Assembly: GCF_026625785.1 (NCBI RefSeq)
Contig: NZ_CP113063.1
Location: 620,001 to 684,000, forward strand
DNA length: 64,000 bases
Direction: 5' to 3'
Origin: Gordonia sp. SL306
Lineage (GTDB): Bacteria; Actinomycetota; Actinomycetes; Mycobacteriales; Mycobacteriaceae
Part shown: in pieces, positions 45,050 through 53,846 of the stretch
Layout: the number at the start of each line of letters is the position of its first letter
Position numbering within the stretch: the first letter of the stretch is position 1
Notes under the pieces: model-generated
Seen by the model: the letters and a program-made list of their open reading frames with translations, nothing else
Database searches by the model: none
Told to the model about the DNA's origin: nothing
Translations under genes and position numbers: made by a program

Positions 45050-45086
45050 GAGAACCCCCGCCCGGGTGTCCCGGGCGGGGGTTCTC
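45050..45086. terminator. strong terminator downstream of tRNA-fMet
   Basis: A perfect 17-bp stem (GAGAACCCCCGCCCGGG and its complement) with a TGT loop, 4 bp beyond the tRNA 3' end on the minus strand. Confidence 0.9.
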
Positions 45087-45090
45087 GTGT

Positions 45091-45167
45091 TGGTAGCGGG
45101 GACAGGATTTGAACCTGCGACCTCTGGGTTATGAGCCCAGCGAGCTACCGAGCTGCTCCACCCCGCG
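45091..45167 (-). tRNA. initiator tRNA-fMet (anticodon CAT)
   Basis: A 77-nt tRNA with encoded CCA. The acceptor 5' strand CGCGGGG faces CCCCGCT-A, leaving the C1-A72 mismatch that marks initiators; three G-C pairs (GGG/CCC) flank the CTCATAA anticodon loop. The D arm is AGCAGCTCGGTAGCT and the T arm GGTTCAAATCC. Confidence 0.96.
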
Positions 45168-45277
45168 TTGGTGAATACAACGTTACACACCCGTTCCGAC
45201 CAGATGCAAATCGCCTTCGATATAGGGCGCCACCTGCGACGATGGTGTGATCGCCGACACGTCGGCGCACCCGGCCA

Positions 45278-46525
45278 TCATCGCGGGCGGACTCCCATCA
45301 GCGCCGCCAACTGCTGTGCCAGCGGGTTGAGATCCAACCGCTCGGGATCCTTCTTCGGGGTGCTGTCCCATGGCTGTGTCGACTCCGGATTCGCCAACGC
45401 CGCGCGAGCCGCTCCGCGCACCCCGGTCGGGTTGCCGACCGGCACCGAACACTTCGCGTTTGTGTTGAACGGGAAATCGTCGTAATGGATGTCGAACGAC
45501 GGATCCTTACGCTTCATCTCCCGGATCATCGCGTCGGTGCCCTCATAACCCCGCGTACACGCCGGCGGGTTGTTCGTCTCCAACACCACGCCGAAATGAA
45601 TCTGACCATCACCCGGCGCGGTGGCATGACTACTCGCCGAAAGCTGGGACAGCATTGCCAGAGAAGGACGGATCGCAAACGACGTCGGCGCGACGGTGCG
45701 CACCGTTCCGGCCAGTTGCCGGACAACCGTGGAGATGTCACCACCGCTGCGCCGCAACAACTCCGAGATCTGCGTCGCCGACGCCGTACCCGTCGTCAAC
45801 AACCGACGCAGATCCGGATCCGACGACGCCAACGTCGCCGTGATCAAATCCAAATTATGCGACCACGACAAAATCGCATCCGACTGGTCGGCTTGTGTTG
45901 CCAGCACCACATTCGAGTTCTGAATCAACGAAATCGTCTCATCCAACGAGTCATAACCCGACCGCGACAACTTCGACAACGAATCCACCAACCGCGTCAG
46001 ATTCTCACCCTGACCGTTGAACGCCTTACCCAACTCCGTGATCACCGTATGCAGATCATCCACCGGAATCGACGACGTGAAATCAATCGCCGACGACACC
46101 ACATCCTCCAACGGCGGCGGCACCGACGACTTCGTGATCACCGACCCATCCGACAAAAACGGCCCCTCCGACGACGTCGGCTGCAAATCCACGAACTGCT
46201 CACCGATCGCCGACCGATTCGCCACCACCGCCGTCGCCGACGCCGGAATCTCCGGACCCCCCGAGTTCAGCTCCAACGCCACATCCACACCCGACTTGGT
46301 CAACGTCAACTTCCCGACCCGACCCACCGGCACACCCTGATACGTCACCTCGGCATTGGTGAAAATGCCACCAGAATCCTTCATCGACGCCGTCACCGTG
46401 TAGACACCGAGACCGACGGCATGCTCCAGGTGGACATACCGAAACCCCGCATAGGCGGTGGCGACCAAGCCCAGGACCACCACGACGGCAATCTGCATGC
46501 GCGCCAACCGAGAAAGTGGTGGCAT
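45278..46525 (-). CDS. orphan MCE-family protein
   Basis: A 415-residue secreted or membrane-anchored MCE protein. The N-terminal TM is about 10-30 (MQIAVVVVLGLVATAYAGF). The MlaD-like domain follows (about 35-115, TVTASMKDSGGIFTNAEVTYQGVPVGRVGKL), then the long helical region used to build the lipid tunnel. The C-terminal 80 residues carry two Cys (PACTRGY and AKCSVPVG). MCE proteins normally lie in six-gene mce operons with YrbE permeases to import lipids or sterols. None is nearby, so this is a solitary, MceF-like copy next to a tRNA gene. Codon use appears richer in AAC/AAA/CGA than in neighbours. The far C-terminus may be incomplete. Confidence 0.85.
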   Translation of the reverse strand: MPPLSRLARMQIAVVVVLGLVATAYAGFRYVHLEHAVGLGVYTVTASMKDSGGIFTNAEVTYQGVPVGRVGKLTLTKSGVDVALELNSGGPEIPASATAVVANRSAIGEQFVDLQPTSSEGPFLSDGSVITKSSVPPPLEDVVSSAIDFTSSIPVDDLHTVITELGKAFNGQGENLTRLVDSLSKLSRSGYDSLDETISLIQNSNVVLATQADQSDAILSWSHNLDLITATLASSDPDLRRLLTTGTASATQISELLRRSGGDISTVVRQLAGTVRTVAPTSFAIRPSLAMLSQLSASSHATAPGDGQIHFGVVLETNNPPACTRGYEGTDAMIREMKRKDPSFDIHYDDFPFNTNAKCSVPVGNPTGVRGAARAALANPESTQPWDSTPKKDPERLDLNPLAQQLAALMGVRPR

Positions 46526-46826
46526 GAACGAGACCGCCTTCCCCGACGAACAATGGCGCCGGCCAGCGCCGTCGTCACCTTACTGACGAGTCAGTCCGTC
46601 GGACAGACGTTCGTGGCGCATCCCCGGCCCGGTTTCGGCGATGACCGCCGTCACGTACGGCGATGAACAGGGCCACAGTCACCCGGCCACCGTGAGCACT
46701 GACGAGCACAGTCGCGATTGAGCACAAAACCCGCTCCGAACTGCGTAAACGAAGCGTCCTCACAATCAGCCTGTGACACACATCACAGGAGCGTATCCTG
46801 GCGGTACGTCAACCGAAGGAGGAGAA
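46526..46826. other. 301-bp divergent intergenic region between MCE and His-rich membrane gene
   Basis: No gene is visible. The half next to the small gene holds a CRP-type palindrome (46772-46787), a TATCCT -10 candidate (46794-46799) and a strong AAGGAGGAG ribosome-binding site. Its left half contains CTTACTGACGAGTCAGT-like sequence (about 46577-46594), a possible operator for the MCE gene. Confidence 0.5.
46772..46787. promoter_or_regulatory. CRP-type binding site
   Basis: TGTGA-CACACA-TCACA is a perfect match to the cyclic-AMP-receptor consensus and to the actinobacterial GTGNNANNNNNCAC form. It ends 7 bp before a TATCCT -10, overlapping the -35 region, which would favour repression unless another start exists. 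Confidence 0.65.
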
Positions 46827-47117
46827 ATGATGGCTACTCATCATCTGCCCCATCACGAGAGCCACGGAAACCATCCGATGAGTGTCGTCGGGTATGTGCT
46901 GGTTCTCGGCGGTTTCGCTTCGGCCGCGCTCTGGCTCGTGTCGATGGCAGGCGGCCACGTCGCAGCGGCCATCTTGTTCGGCCTGTTGATGATCGGTGCG
47001 TTCGCCGTCGCCGCATCGATCTTCCTGTCTCTCAATCATCGCCACCATCACAGCCCGGTGCTACCCGACGACACCGAGCGGGAACTCGATCGGTACATGC
47101 ACCGATATCGCGAGTGA
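46827..47117 (+). CDS. His-rich two-TM membrane protein
   Basis: A 96-residue protein starting at ATG 46827 or 46830 behind AAGGAGG. The N-terminus HHLPHHESHGNHP holds seven His within 16 residues; TM segments are about 22-44 (SVVGYVLVLGGFASAALWLVS) and 50-72; the loop before the tail has HRHHHSP. I recognise no named family. The His clusters suggest binding of zinc, nickel, copper or heme on the cytoplasmic side. It is probably controlled by the CRP-type site just upstream and ends at a strong terminator. Confidence 0.72.
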   Translation: MMATHHLPHHESHGNHPMSVVGYVLVLGGFASAALWLVSMAGGHVAAAILFGLLMIGAFAVAASIFLSLNHRHHHSPVLPDDTERELDRYMHRYRE

Positions 47118-47137
47118 TCCACTGACATCCGCCGACG

Positions 47138-47181
47138 AAATGGCGGGGCGCACCAGAGAATTCTGGTGCGCCCCGCCATTT
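47138..47181. terminator. strong bidirectional terminator
   Basis: Arms of 20 bp (AAATGGCGGGGCGCACCAGA and its complement) around GAAT, followed by T residues. Convergent genes end on either side. Confidence 0.9.
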
Positions 47182-47201
47182 TCCGATTCGAGCGGCAGTG
47201 A

Positions 47202-50195
47202 TCAGCCTCCCGACGGCAGTGATTCGTACTGCGACACCGCCTGGTTCAGCTGATCGAGCGCCTCGCCGTAGGCCTTGAAATCACCCTTCACCTGCGCGTC
47301 CTTCAGCGCGGTGAGCGCGGAGCCGATCGCCTGGACCGCAGCGTCGCGCTCCGGCGACTGCCCCTGCTGAGGCGACGGGTTCGCCGACGCGGCATTCGCG
47401 GACTGTGAGGGTTGGGCACTCGCACCGCCTTCGACAGCCGGACCACTCTCCGGGTCGGTCACCGCCGCGGGATTGATGCCCACCTGGCGCAGCGCCTCCG
47501 AAACCGTGGCCGCGTAACCGACGCGGGCACCGTCGCTGGCCGCGTTGTAGTAGACCAGCACGCGATAGAGCTTGGGAATCGCCGAGTCGTCGGTCTTCGA
47601 CTGGGTGTACATCGGCTCGACATACAGAATCCCATTGCGGCCCACCGGTAGCGTCAGCAGATTGCCGTAAGTCACCCGGGTGGTGTCCTCGACCTGTTTA
47701 CGATCCGAGGCGACCGGGCCGGCGCTCTTCATGTTCTCCTGCGCCTGCTGCGGGCCGACGGTCTGTTTGGCCGTGGGCAATGTCTTCACCGTGATCCGGC
47801 CGTAGTCCCGCGGGTCGGACGACGCCGTCATGTAGGCGGCCAGGTTCCGGGTGTTCAGACCTGTCATCACCGTCGTCAGCTGGAACTGCGACTCCGTGCC
47901 GTTGGGAGCGGCAGCGGTGAAGTAGTACGGCGGCTGATTCAGCCCCTGCTGCACGGCCTGGTCCTTGCTCGGATCCGCGGGAATCGACCAGAAGTTGTTG
48001 CTGCGGAAGAAGGTCTCCGGATCGGACACGTGGTACTTGGCGAGAAGGGCGCGCTGAATCTTGAACAGGTCCTCCGGGTACCGGAAATGCGAGAGCAGAT
48101 CCGGATCCTTGTCGAGCTCGGCGCGCGACTTGACCGTTCCCGGGAACACCTTCATCCACGTCTTCAACACGGGGTCGGAGGTGTCGAACTGATAGAGGTC
48201 CACCTTGCCCGTGTAGGCGTCGACAGTGGCCTTCACGGAGTTGCGCGCGTAGGAGATCTGACGGTTGACCTGGGTCCGACCGGTCTGCCCCTGATTGAGC
48301 TCCTGCGCATCAGACGTCGCACCCTGCAGTGACATCCGCTGCGCATACGGGTAGGTGTCGAGCGTGGTGTACCCGTCGACGACCCACTTGATCGATCCGT
48401 CGGCCATCACGGCGGGATAGGTCTTGGAGTCGAGCGTCAGCCAGGGAGCGACCTTCTTCACACGGTCCCGCGGATCGCGGTCGTAGATGATCTTGGAGTT
48501 CTTGTTGATCGCGCCCGAGAGCAGGATGTTGCGCTCGGTGTACTTCACCGAGTACAGGAAACGGTTGAACCAGTTCCCCAGCGAGACACCGGAATCGGCG
48601 GTGTAGGTGTAGTTCTTGCCGTCCTCGTCGTACTCCCGGTCGCCGTTGTCCGAGCCGACGATGGCGTAGTCGGGGTTCACCTTGGCGATGAGCTCACCGA
48701 AATAGATGCGCGGCTGTTTGACCTTGATGGGCGCGGTCTGCTGATAGTCCTTCGACCGGATCGTCTCGAGGTCGCTGACCTTGAACACCGGCAGACCACC
48801 CCGGTCGCTGTCGCTATCGGACGACGCCTCGTCGACGGTGTTGGCCGGCGCTGCGATGAATCCGTTGCCGTGGGTGAACACGGTGTGCTTGTTGATCCAG
48901 TTCTGCTGGTTCTCGCCGTACTTCGACGGATCGAGCTCACGGGCCGCGACCACGTAGTCGCGCTCCTGTCCGTCGACCTTGTAGCGGTCGACCGCGAGCT
49001 GCGCGGGGAAACCATAGAAGTTCTTGAGGAACTGTCGCTGATTGAAGGCCGGCGCGATGACGTTCGGATCCAGAATCCGGATGTTCGACAACGTCGCCGA
49101 ATCACTGTTGACCGCCACCGGATCCGCCGGGGTCTCGGTCCAGTTCTGTTCGTAGGTGACGTCGTCCTTGTCACGTATCTTGTACGCCTGTTTGGTGGCC
49201 GTCAGGTTGCGCGCGATGTACTCCGATTCCTTCTGCGCGGCGTTCGGCTTGACCGAGAACTGCTCCATCGCCAGTGGCCACCCCACCCCGATGACCAGGG
49301 CCGACAGCAACATGAGTGCGGTGGCGAGCGCCGGCACCCGGAGGTCGCGCAACACCACGCCCGCGAAGAACGCCAGGGCGCAGATGATCGCGATGGCCAT
49401 CAGGATCAACTTCGACGGCAGCACCGCGTTGATGTCGGTGTAGCTGGCGCCGGTGAAGATCTCCTGTTTGCGCTGGCTCGACAGCAACGAATAGCGGTCG
49501 AACCAGTACGCGACAGCCTTGAGCAGCAGGAAGATTCCCGCAAGCGTGGCGAGCTGCACACGCGCCGCGGTGGTCATCGACGGCTTCGTCCCGCCACCGC
49601 CGAGGCGGAGCCCGCCGAACAGGTAATGGGTGATCAGGTTGGCCAGGAACGAGATCACCAGGATGACGAACAGCAGGTTGAGCACGAGGCGGTAGAACGG
49701 CAGATCGAACGCATAGAAGCTGACGTCGAGCCCGAACTGGGCGTCCTTGACGCCGAAGCTCTCACCGTGCAGGAAGGTCTGGACCGTCGCCCAGGAACCC
49801 TGGGTCACCAGGCCGGCGAGCAGGCCGATCAAGGCCGACGGCACAATCGCGAACCAGCGCGTCCGTCCCATCACGGTGGCCCGATAACGAGCCAGCGGAT
49901 CGTTCGGCCCCGAGGCCGGCACGAAGACCGGCCGGGATCGATAGGCCATCGCGATGGCCCCGAATACGACCAGACCGACCACCACGGCCGTGACGAGGAA
50001 CAACACGACGCGTGTCCACACGATCGTGGAGAACACCCGGGTGTATCCGAGATCGGAGAACCACAGCCAGTCGGTGGCGAGTCCCACCAAGCGTGGCCCG
50101 ATCAGCAGCAGCACGAGGACGGCGACACCGATCCCGATGGCGATCTTGCTCCTGCGCGACAGTGTCGGCATCCCTGCCGGCCCGCGTACGCCCAC
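47202..50195 (-). CDS. UPF0182 family large membrane protein
   Basis: A 997-residue protein of the actinobacterial and cyanobacterial UPF0182 family. GTG 50195 (MGVRGPAGMPTLSRRSK) is chosen because the mycobacterial homologue has the same start. Seven TM segments occupy residues about 15-320. They are followed by a large extracytoplasmic domain with ILDPNVIAPAFNQRQFLKNFYGF and NGFIAAPANTVDE. A low-complexity Ala/Ser/Pro/Gln stretch (about 915-945) precedes a final helical segment. Function unknown, possibly a membrane-associated protease or transporter component. It lies opposite the PPA1309-family gene, as in M. tuberculosis. Confidence 0.93.
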   Translation of the reverse strand: MGVRGPAGMPTLSRRSKIAIGIGVAVLVLLLIGPRLVGLATDWLWFSDLGYTRVFSTIVWTRVVLFLVTAVVVGLVVFGAIAMAYRSRPVFVPASGPNDPLARYRATVMGRTRWFAIVPSALIGLLAGLVTQGSWATVQTFLHGESFGVKDAQFGLDVSFYAFDLPFYRLVLNLLFVILVISFLANLITHYLFGGLRLGGGGTKPSMTTAARVQLATLAGIFLLLKAVAYWFDRYSLLSSQRKQEIFTGASYTDINAVLPSKLILMAIAIICALAFFAGVVLRDLRVPALATALMLLSALVIGVGWPLAMEQFSVKPNAAQKESEYIARNLTATKQAYKIRDKDDVTYEQNWTETPADPVAVNSDSATLSNIRILDPNVIAPAFNQRQFLKNFYGFPAQLAVDRYKVDGQERDYVVAARELDPSKYGENQQNWINKHTVFTHGNGFIAAPANTVDEASSDSDSDRGGLPVFKVSDLETIRSKDYQQTAPIKVKQPRIYFGELIAKVNPDYAIVGSDNGDREYDEDGKNYTYTADSGVSLGNWFNRFLYSVKYTERNILLSGAINKNSKIIYDRDPRDRVKKVAPWLTLDSKTYPAVMADGSIKWVVDGYTTLDTYPYAQRMSLQGATSDAQELNQGQTGRTQVNRQISYARNSVKATVDAYTGKVDLYQFDTSDPVLKTWMKVFPGTVKSRAELDKDPDLLSHFRYPEDLFKIQRALLAKYHVSDPETFFRSNNFWSIPADPSKDQAVQQGLNQPPYYFTAAAPNGTESQFQLTTVMTGLNTRNLAAYMTASSDPRDYGRITVKTLPTAKQTVGPQQAQENMKSAGPVASDRKQVEDTTRVTYGNLLTLPVGRNGILYVEPMYTQSKTDDSAIPKLYRVLVYYNAASDGARVGYAATVSEALRQVGINPAAVTDPESGPAVEGGASAQPSQSANAASANPSPQQGQSPERDAAVQAIGSALTALKDAQVKGDFKAYGEALDQLNQAVSQYESLPSGG

Positions 50196-50474
50196 CTACC
50201 CACACTCCAAAGTTCTCATTTCGGGCATCGGCCCGACCCGTACGAAGCCCGCAGGGCTCGTGTTCGTCCAACTGTACTGGCCCGGTGTGGCGCTGGTCCG
50301 ACACCGGTGCCGCCGGCCGCCGACCCCGCACTCGGTGACGAGGTCGAGAGGGCGGCGCCCTGCGTGAATCGACAACGCACTGCCACCCGGGTGAGTTCCA
50401 TGTCACATCGCACTCGTCGTGGTGGCCCCGCGCGAGTGGCACCCGTCGTCGCCGGAACACGGCAAGATGGACCG

Positions 50475-51095
50475 GTGACCGATCAGCCATCACCCTCGTC
50501 CGGCGGCCTCTCACCCGACGCGCTGGGCCGCGCTCTGAGTGACATCGTGACATTCGTCGACGAGAGCGGCTGGGATCAGCCGCCTGCCCTCTTCGCCCTG
50601 GTCCCGACGGCCACGCTGGCGCAGACCCAACCGGATCTGATCGACCCCGACGACGACTCGGAGCTGAGTCCGATCGCGCAGGAACCCCTCCCGATCGGCT
50701 CCGAACCGTCCGGCACCGCAGACCTCGAACGCATCCTCGCGACCACGACCTGGCCGGCCCCGGTCACCGGCGCGGCGCTGGTCCAGGAGATCCTCGTGCT
50801 GCCGCCGGAGGCCGAGGCGGACCTTGATTCGGCGTTTCTGCAGGTGCCGGGCGACCCGGACGACCCGACCGGGGGTGACGCCGTCTTGCGCGCCTCGGCC
50901 GACGCCCATCCCGGTGCACGCCCGGCCCGGCTCGCCGTCGGCGCACTGCGCAACGGCCGCACGCTGGCCCTGATGCAGCTACGTCCCGAGAAGGATGCCG
51001 AACCGACCGGCATCGAGTTGCTCACCCATCACGACCTGGCCACCGATCTGCGCGCGGCCCTGGCAAACACGCTCGACCACGGTCCCGACAGCTGA
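50475..51095 (+). CDS. PPA1309 family protein
   Basis: A 206-residue acidic cytoplasmic protein from GTG 50475, VTDQPSPSSGGLSPDALGRA. Conserved segments are IVTFVDESGWDQPPALFALV, WPAPVTGAALVQEILVLPPEAE and ARLAVGALRNGRTLALMQL. The family is restricted to actinobacteria and has no known function. It starts 279 bp from the divergent UPF0182 gene. The two are neighbours across the order, suggesting shared regulation. Confidence 0.85.
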   Translation: MTDQPSPSSGGLSPDALGRALSDIVTFVDESGWDQPPALFALVPTATLAQTQPDLIDPDDDSELSPIAQEPLPIGSEPSGTADLERILATTTWPAPVTGAALVQEILVLPPEAEADLDSAFLQVPGDPDDPTGGDAVLRASADAHPGARPARLAVGALRNGRTLALMQLRPEKDAEPTGIELLTHHDLATDLRAALANTLDHGPDS

Positions 51096-51107
51096 CACGG
51101 TCGGAGA

Positions 51108-52148
51108 TCAGCAGTGCGGGGCGGGCCGTCCTGCGCCCACATCGCCGAGCGCGTCGACGGCGCCCTGCAGGGTGTCCACCTTCACCAGCGTGAGCCCGTC
51201 CGGCGCGTCCGAGGCGGCCTCGGCGCAATTGCGCTGGGGCACGAGGAACACGGTGGCGCCGGCGTCCCGGGCGGCGCGCGTCTTGTGCGTGATGCCACCG
51301 ATCGGGCCGACCGCACCGTCCTCGTCGATCGTCCCTGTCCCCGCGATGAACTTGCCGTGGGTCAGTTCGCCCGGGCTCAGGCGGTCGATCACCGCCAGAC
51401 TCAACATCATCCCGGCCGACGGGCCGCCGATATCACCGACGTTGTACGAGACCTTCAGTGCCGGATCGGCATTCACCACTTCGGGGGTGACCCCGAGATA
51501 GCCGACCTCGGGATCGCCGGGACGAGCCGCCAGCGTGACCGTCACGGTCTGCTTGGCACCACCGCGATCGATCTCGATGGGAACTGCTGTGCCCGGCGCA
51601 TTGCCCTTGACCGCGGCCTGCATCTCCGCCGTCGTCGCCACCGGCTTGCCTGCGACCGCCAGCACCTGATCGCCCTGCCGGAGCACATCCGCGGACGGGC
51701 CGTTGGGCGCGACGGTCACGACGACGACCTTGGTCGGCCGGTGCAAGAATCGCAGCGCCGCGGCGGTGGCGCTGTCCTCCGATCCCGTCATCTCCTGCTG
51801 ATTCTGTTGCTGGACATCGTCCGGCGACTGATCGGGCGGGTACAGGCGGTCACGCGGCTCGAGCGTGTACGTGCCGGACATCCACATCCCGAGGGCCTGG
51901 AACATCGACATTCCGTCGGTGACCGAGACGGTCGTCAGATTGAGATTTCCGGTCGTCGGATCGGTGGGCGTGCCGGTGATGTCGACCACGGACTTGTCGT
52001 CGAGGGTGCCGAGTGTGTTCACGGTCGGGCCGGGACCGAGTGCCACGAACGGCACCTGCACGGTCGTCCCGACGAACAGCAATGCGACGAAGACCAGCGC
52101 GGTGACGGCGACGGTCGCGATCCGACGATGCCCGGGCTGCAAGCTCAT
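51108..52148 (-). CDS. PDZ and Lon-like serine protease, membrane-anchored (YlbL-like)
   Basis: A 346-residue exported protease, ATG 52148; GTG 52157 is also possible. Signal-anchor TM about 10-32 (IATVAVTALVFVALLFVG). A PDZ domain occupies about 150-225 (VTVAPNGPSADVLRQGDQVLAVAG). The Lon-type S16 catalytic domain has Ser in VGDIGGPSAGMMLSLAVID and Lys in IGGITHKTRAARDAGA, forming the Ser-Lys dyad. Homologues cut membrane or secreted substrates and relate to YlbL of Bacillus. Convergent with the PPA1309 gene. Confidence 0.9.
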   Translation of the reverse strand: MSLQPGHRRIATVAVTALVFVALLFVGTTVQVPFVALGPGPTVNTLGTLDDKSVVDITGTPTDPTTGNLNLTTVSVTDGMSMFQALGMWMSGTYTLEPRDRLYPPDQSPDDVQQQNQQEMTGSEDSATAAALRFLHRPTKVVVVTVAPNGPSADVLRQGDQVLAVAGKPVATTAEMQAAVKGNAPGTAVPIEIDRGGAKQTVTVTLAARPGDPEVGYLGVTPEVVNADPALKVSYNVGDIGGPSAGMMLSLAVIDRLSPGELTHGKFIAGTGTIDEDGAVGPIGGITHKTRAARDAGATVFLVPQRNCAEAASDAPDGLTLVKVDTLQGAVDALGDVGAGRPAPHC

Positions 52149-52236
52149 TCCGCTCACAGTAACGGACCCCTCCCGCATTGAGCTGCCTACGCTCAAGGCG
52201 AACGCCGGGACGCCTGGCGGGCGGTACCGTGGAGGC

Positions 52237-53724
52237 ATGAGTGATCTGCCCTTCGGGTTCTCCCCCTCCGGCGACGACGACGACGAGCGCCGCGGCGAGG
52301 ACAACCGTCGCGAGGACAAGTCCGGCAACGACGCGACCCCCGGCGATCCGGGCAACCCGCAGAACCCGTTCGGTTTCGCGATGGGCGGCGCCGAGGGTTT
52401 CGATCCGTCGCAGCTCGGCCAGATGTTCTCCCAGCTGGGCAACATGTTCAGTGGAATGGGCGCCGGGATGGCGCCCGGTGCGGGTGGCGGTCCGGTGAAC
52501 TACCAGGTCGCCACGAACCTCGCCCGCCAGCAGATCGGCAACTTCACACCCGTGCTCGACAAGGAGACCCAGGCCGTCGCCGATGCGGTCCGCCTGGCCG
52601 ACGTCTGGCTCGATGATGTGACGACCTTCCCCGGCGGGGTTCGCCAGGCCGTCGCGTGGACGCCGGTGACGTGGCTCGAGGAGTCGATGCCGACCTGGAA
52701 GCGCCTCTGCGATCCCGTCGCCACGCAGCTGTCGCGCACGTGGGAACAGAATCTGCCAGCGGAGGCCGCCCAGTTCGCCGGCCCGATGATGGGCATGCTG
52801 ACCCAGATGAGCGGGATGGCCTTCGGCACCCAGCTCGGCCAGGGACTCGGCCAGCTGGCCAAGGAGGTCCTCACCTCCACCGACGTCGGACTCCCCCTCG
52901 CCCCGGAGGGCACCGCAGTCCTGCTGCCCGAGGCGATCGCGAGTTTCGCCGAGGGGCTCGAGCAACCGGCGCAGGAGATCATCCTCTTCCTCGCCGCCCG
53001 CGAGGCCGCGCATGTGCGCCTGTTCACCCACGTCGGCTGGCTGCGGCAGCGTCTGCTGTCCACGGTCGAGGAGTATGCGCGGGGCATCAGCATCGATTTC
53101 AGCGGCATCGCCGACATGACCTCCGGCATCGACCCGCAGGAACTCCTGTCCGACCCGTCCAAACTCGAGGAGCTGATCGGGTCGTCGGCGTCGTTCGAAC
53201 CGACCACCACACCCGAGCAGCAGGCGGCGCTGGCCCGGCTGGAGACCCTCCTCGCCCTGATCGAGGGCTGGGTGGAACAGGTGGTGTCGAAGGCCCTCGA
53301 CGACCGCATCCCGAGCGCGGCAGCCCTCACCGAGACGATGCGGCGGCGGCGTGCCACGGGCGGGCCCGCCGAGCAGACCTTCGCGACGCTCGTGGGCCTG
53401 GAGTTGCGGCCACGCAAGGTGCGGGAAGCCTCGGCACTCTGGCGGCAATTGCTGGAGGCAGGCGACATCTCGACTCGTGACGGGGTGTGGGCACATCCGG
53501 ATCTGATGCCCGACGCCGACGATCTCGATCATCCGGCGGCGTTCATCGACGGCGTCATCGGCGGCGGGGCCAGTTCCTTCGACGACCCGATCGCTCAGCT
53601 CGAGGCCACTCTCGCGCAGGAGCGCGCGGACCAGGAGTCACGGGGCGACAAGCCGGACGACTCCTCTGGCCCGTCTGACTCCCCTGACTCCGACGACCCG
53701 CCCCGCGACTCCGGCGCATCGTGA
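52237..53724 (+). CDS. DUF2342 zinc-dependent metalloprotease-like protein
   Basis: A 495-residue protein, ATG 52237, beginning MSDLPFGFSPSGDDDDERR. Residues about 40-90 are Gly/Met-rich with SQLGQMFSQLGNMFSGMG. The conserved core has MMGMLTQMSGMAFGTQLGQGLGQLA and the zinc-protease-like segment ILFLAAREAAHVRLFTHVGWL. This resembles an ExxH site, but the second His of HExxH is absent, so activity is uncertain. The family is often annotated as F420-biosynthesis-associated or metallohydrolase; both are unproven. Followed by the cyclodehydratase-like gene. Confidence 0.83.
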   Translation: MSDLPFGFSPSGDDDDERRGEDNRREDKSGNDATPGDPGNPQNPFGFAMGGAEGFDPSQLGQMFSQLGNMFSGMGAGMAPGAGGGPVNYQVATNLARQQIGNFTPVLDKETQAVADAVRLADVWLDDVTTFPGGVRQAVAWTPVTWLEESMPTWKRLCDPVATQLSRTWEQNLPAEAAQFAGPMMGMLTQMSGMAFGTQLGQGLGQLAKEVLTSTDVGLPLAPEGTAVLLPEAIASFAEGLEQPAQEIILFLAAREAAHVRLFTHVGWLRQRLLSTVEEYARGISIDFSGIADMTSGIDPQELLSDPSKLEELIGSSASFEPTTTPEQQAALARLETLLALIEGWVEQVVSKALDDRIPSAAALTETMRRRRATGGPAEQTFATLVGLELRPRKVREASALWRQLLEAGDISTRDGVWAHPDLMPDADDLDHPAAFIDGVIGGGASSFDDPIAQLEATLAQERADQESRGDKPDDSSGPSDSPDSDDPPRDSGAS

Positions 53725-53846
53725 CCACCGCGGTGCTACCGGACCCTCCGGCACCACCGCAACCGCACTGATCACAGGCGTTCCCACTTGTGCACAACCT
53801 GTTCGGCGACCCGTGCGACCGCCTCCGGGGGTGGCAGAGTGACGTC

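Noticed and set aside
45485..46666. 393-codon Arg-rich plus-strand frame
   Set aside because: Shadow of the MCE gene; more than a third Arg, with no plausible fold.
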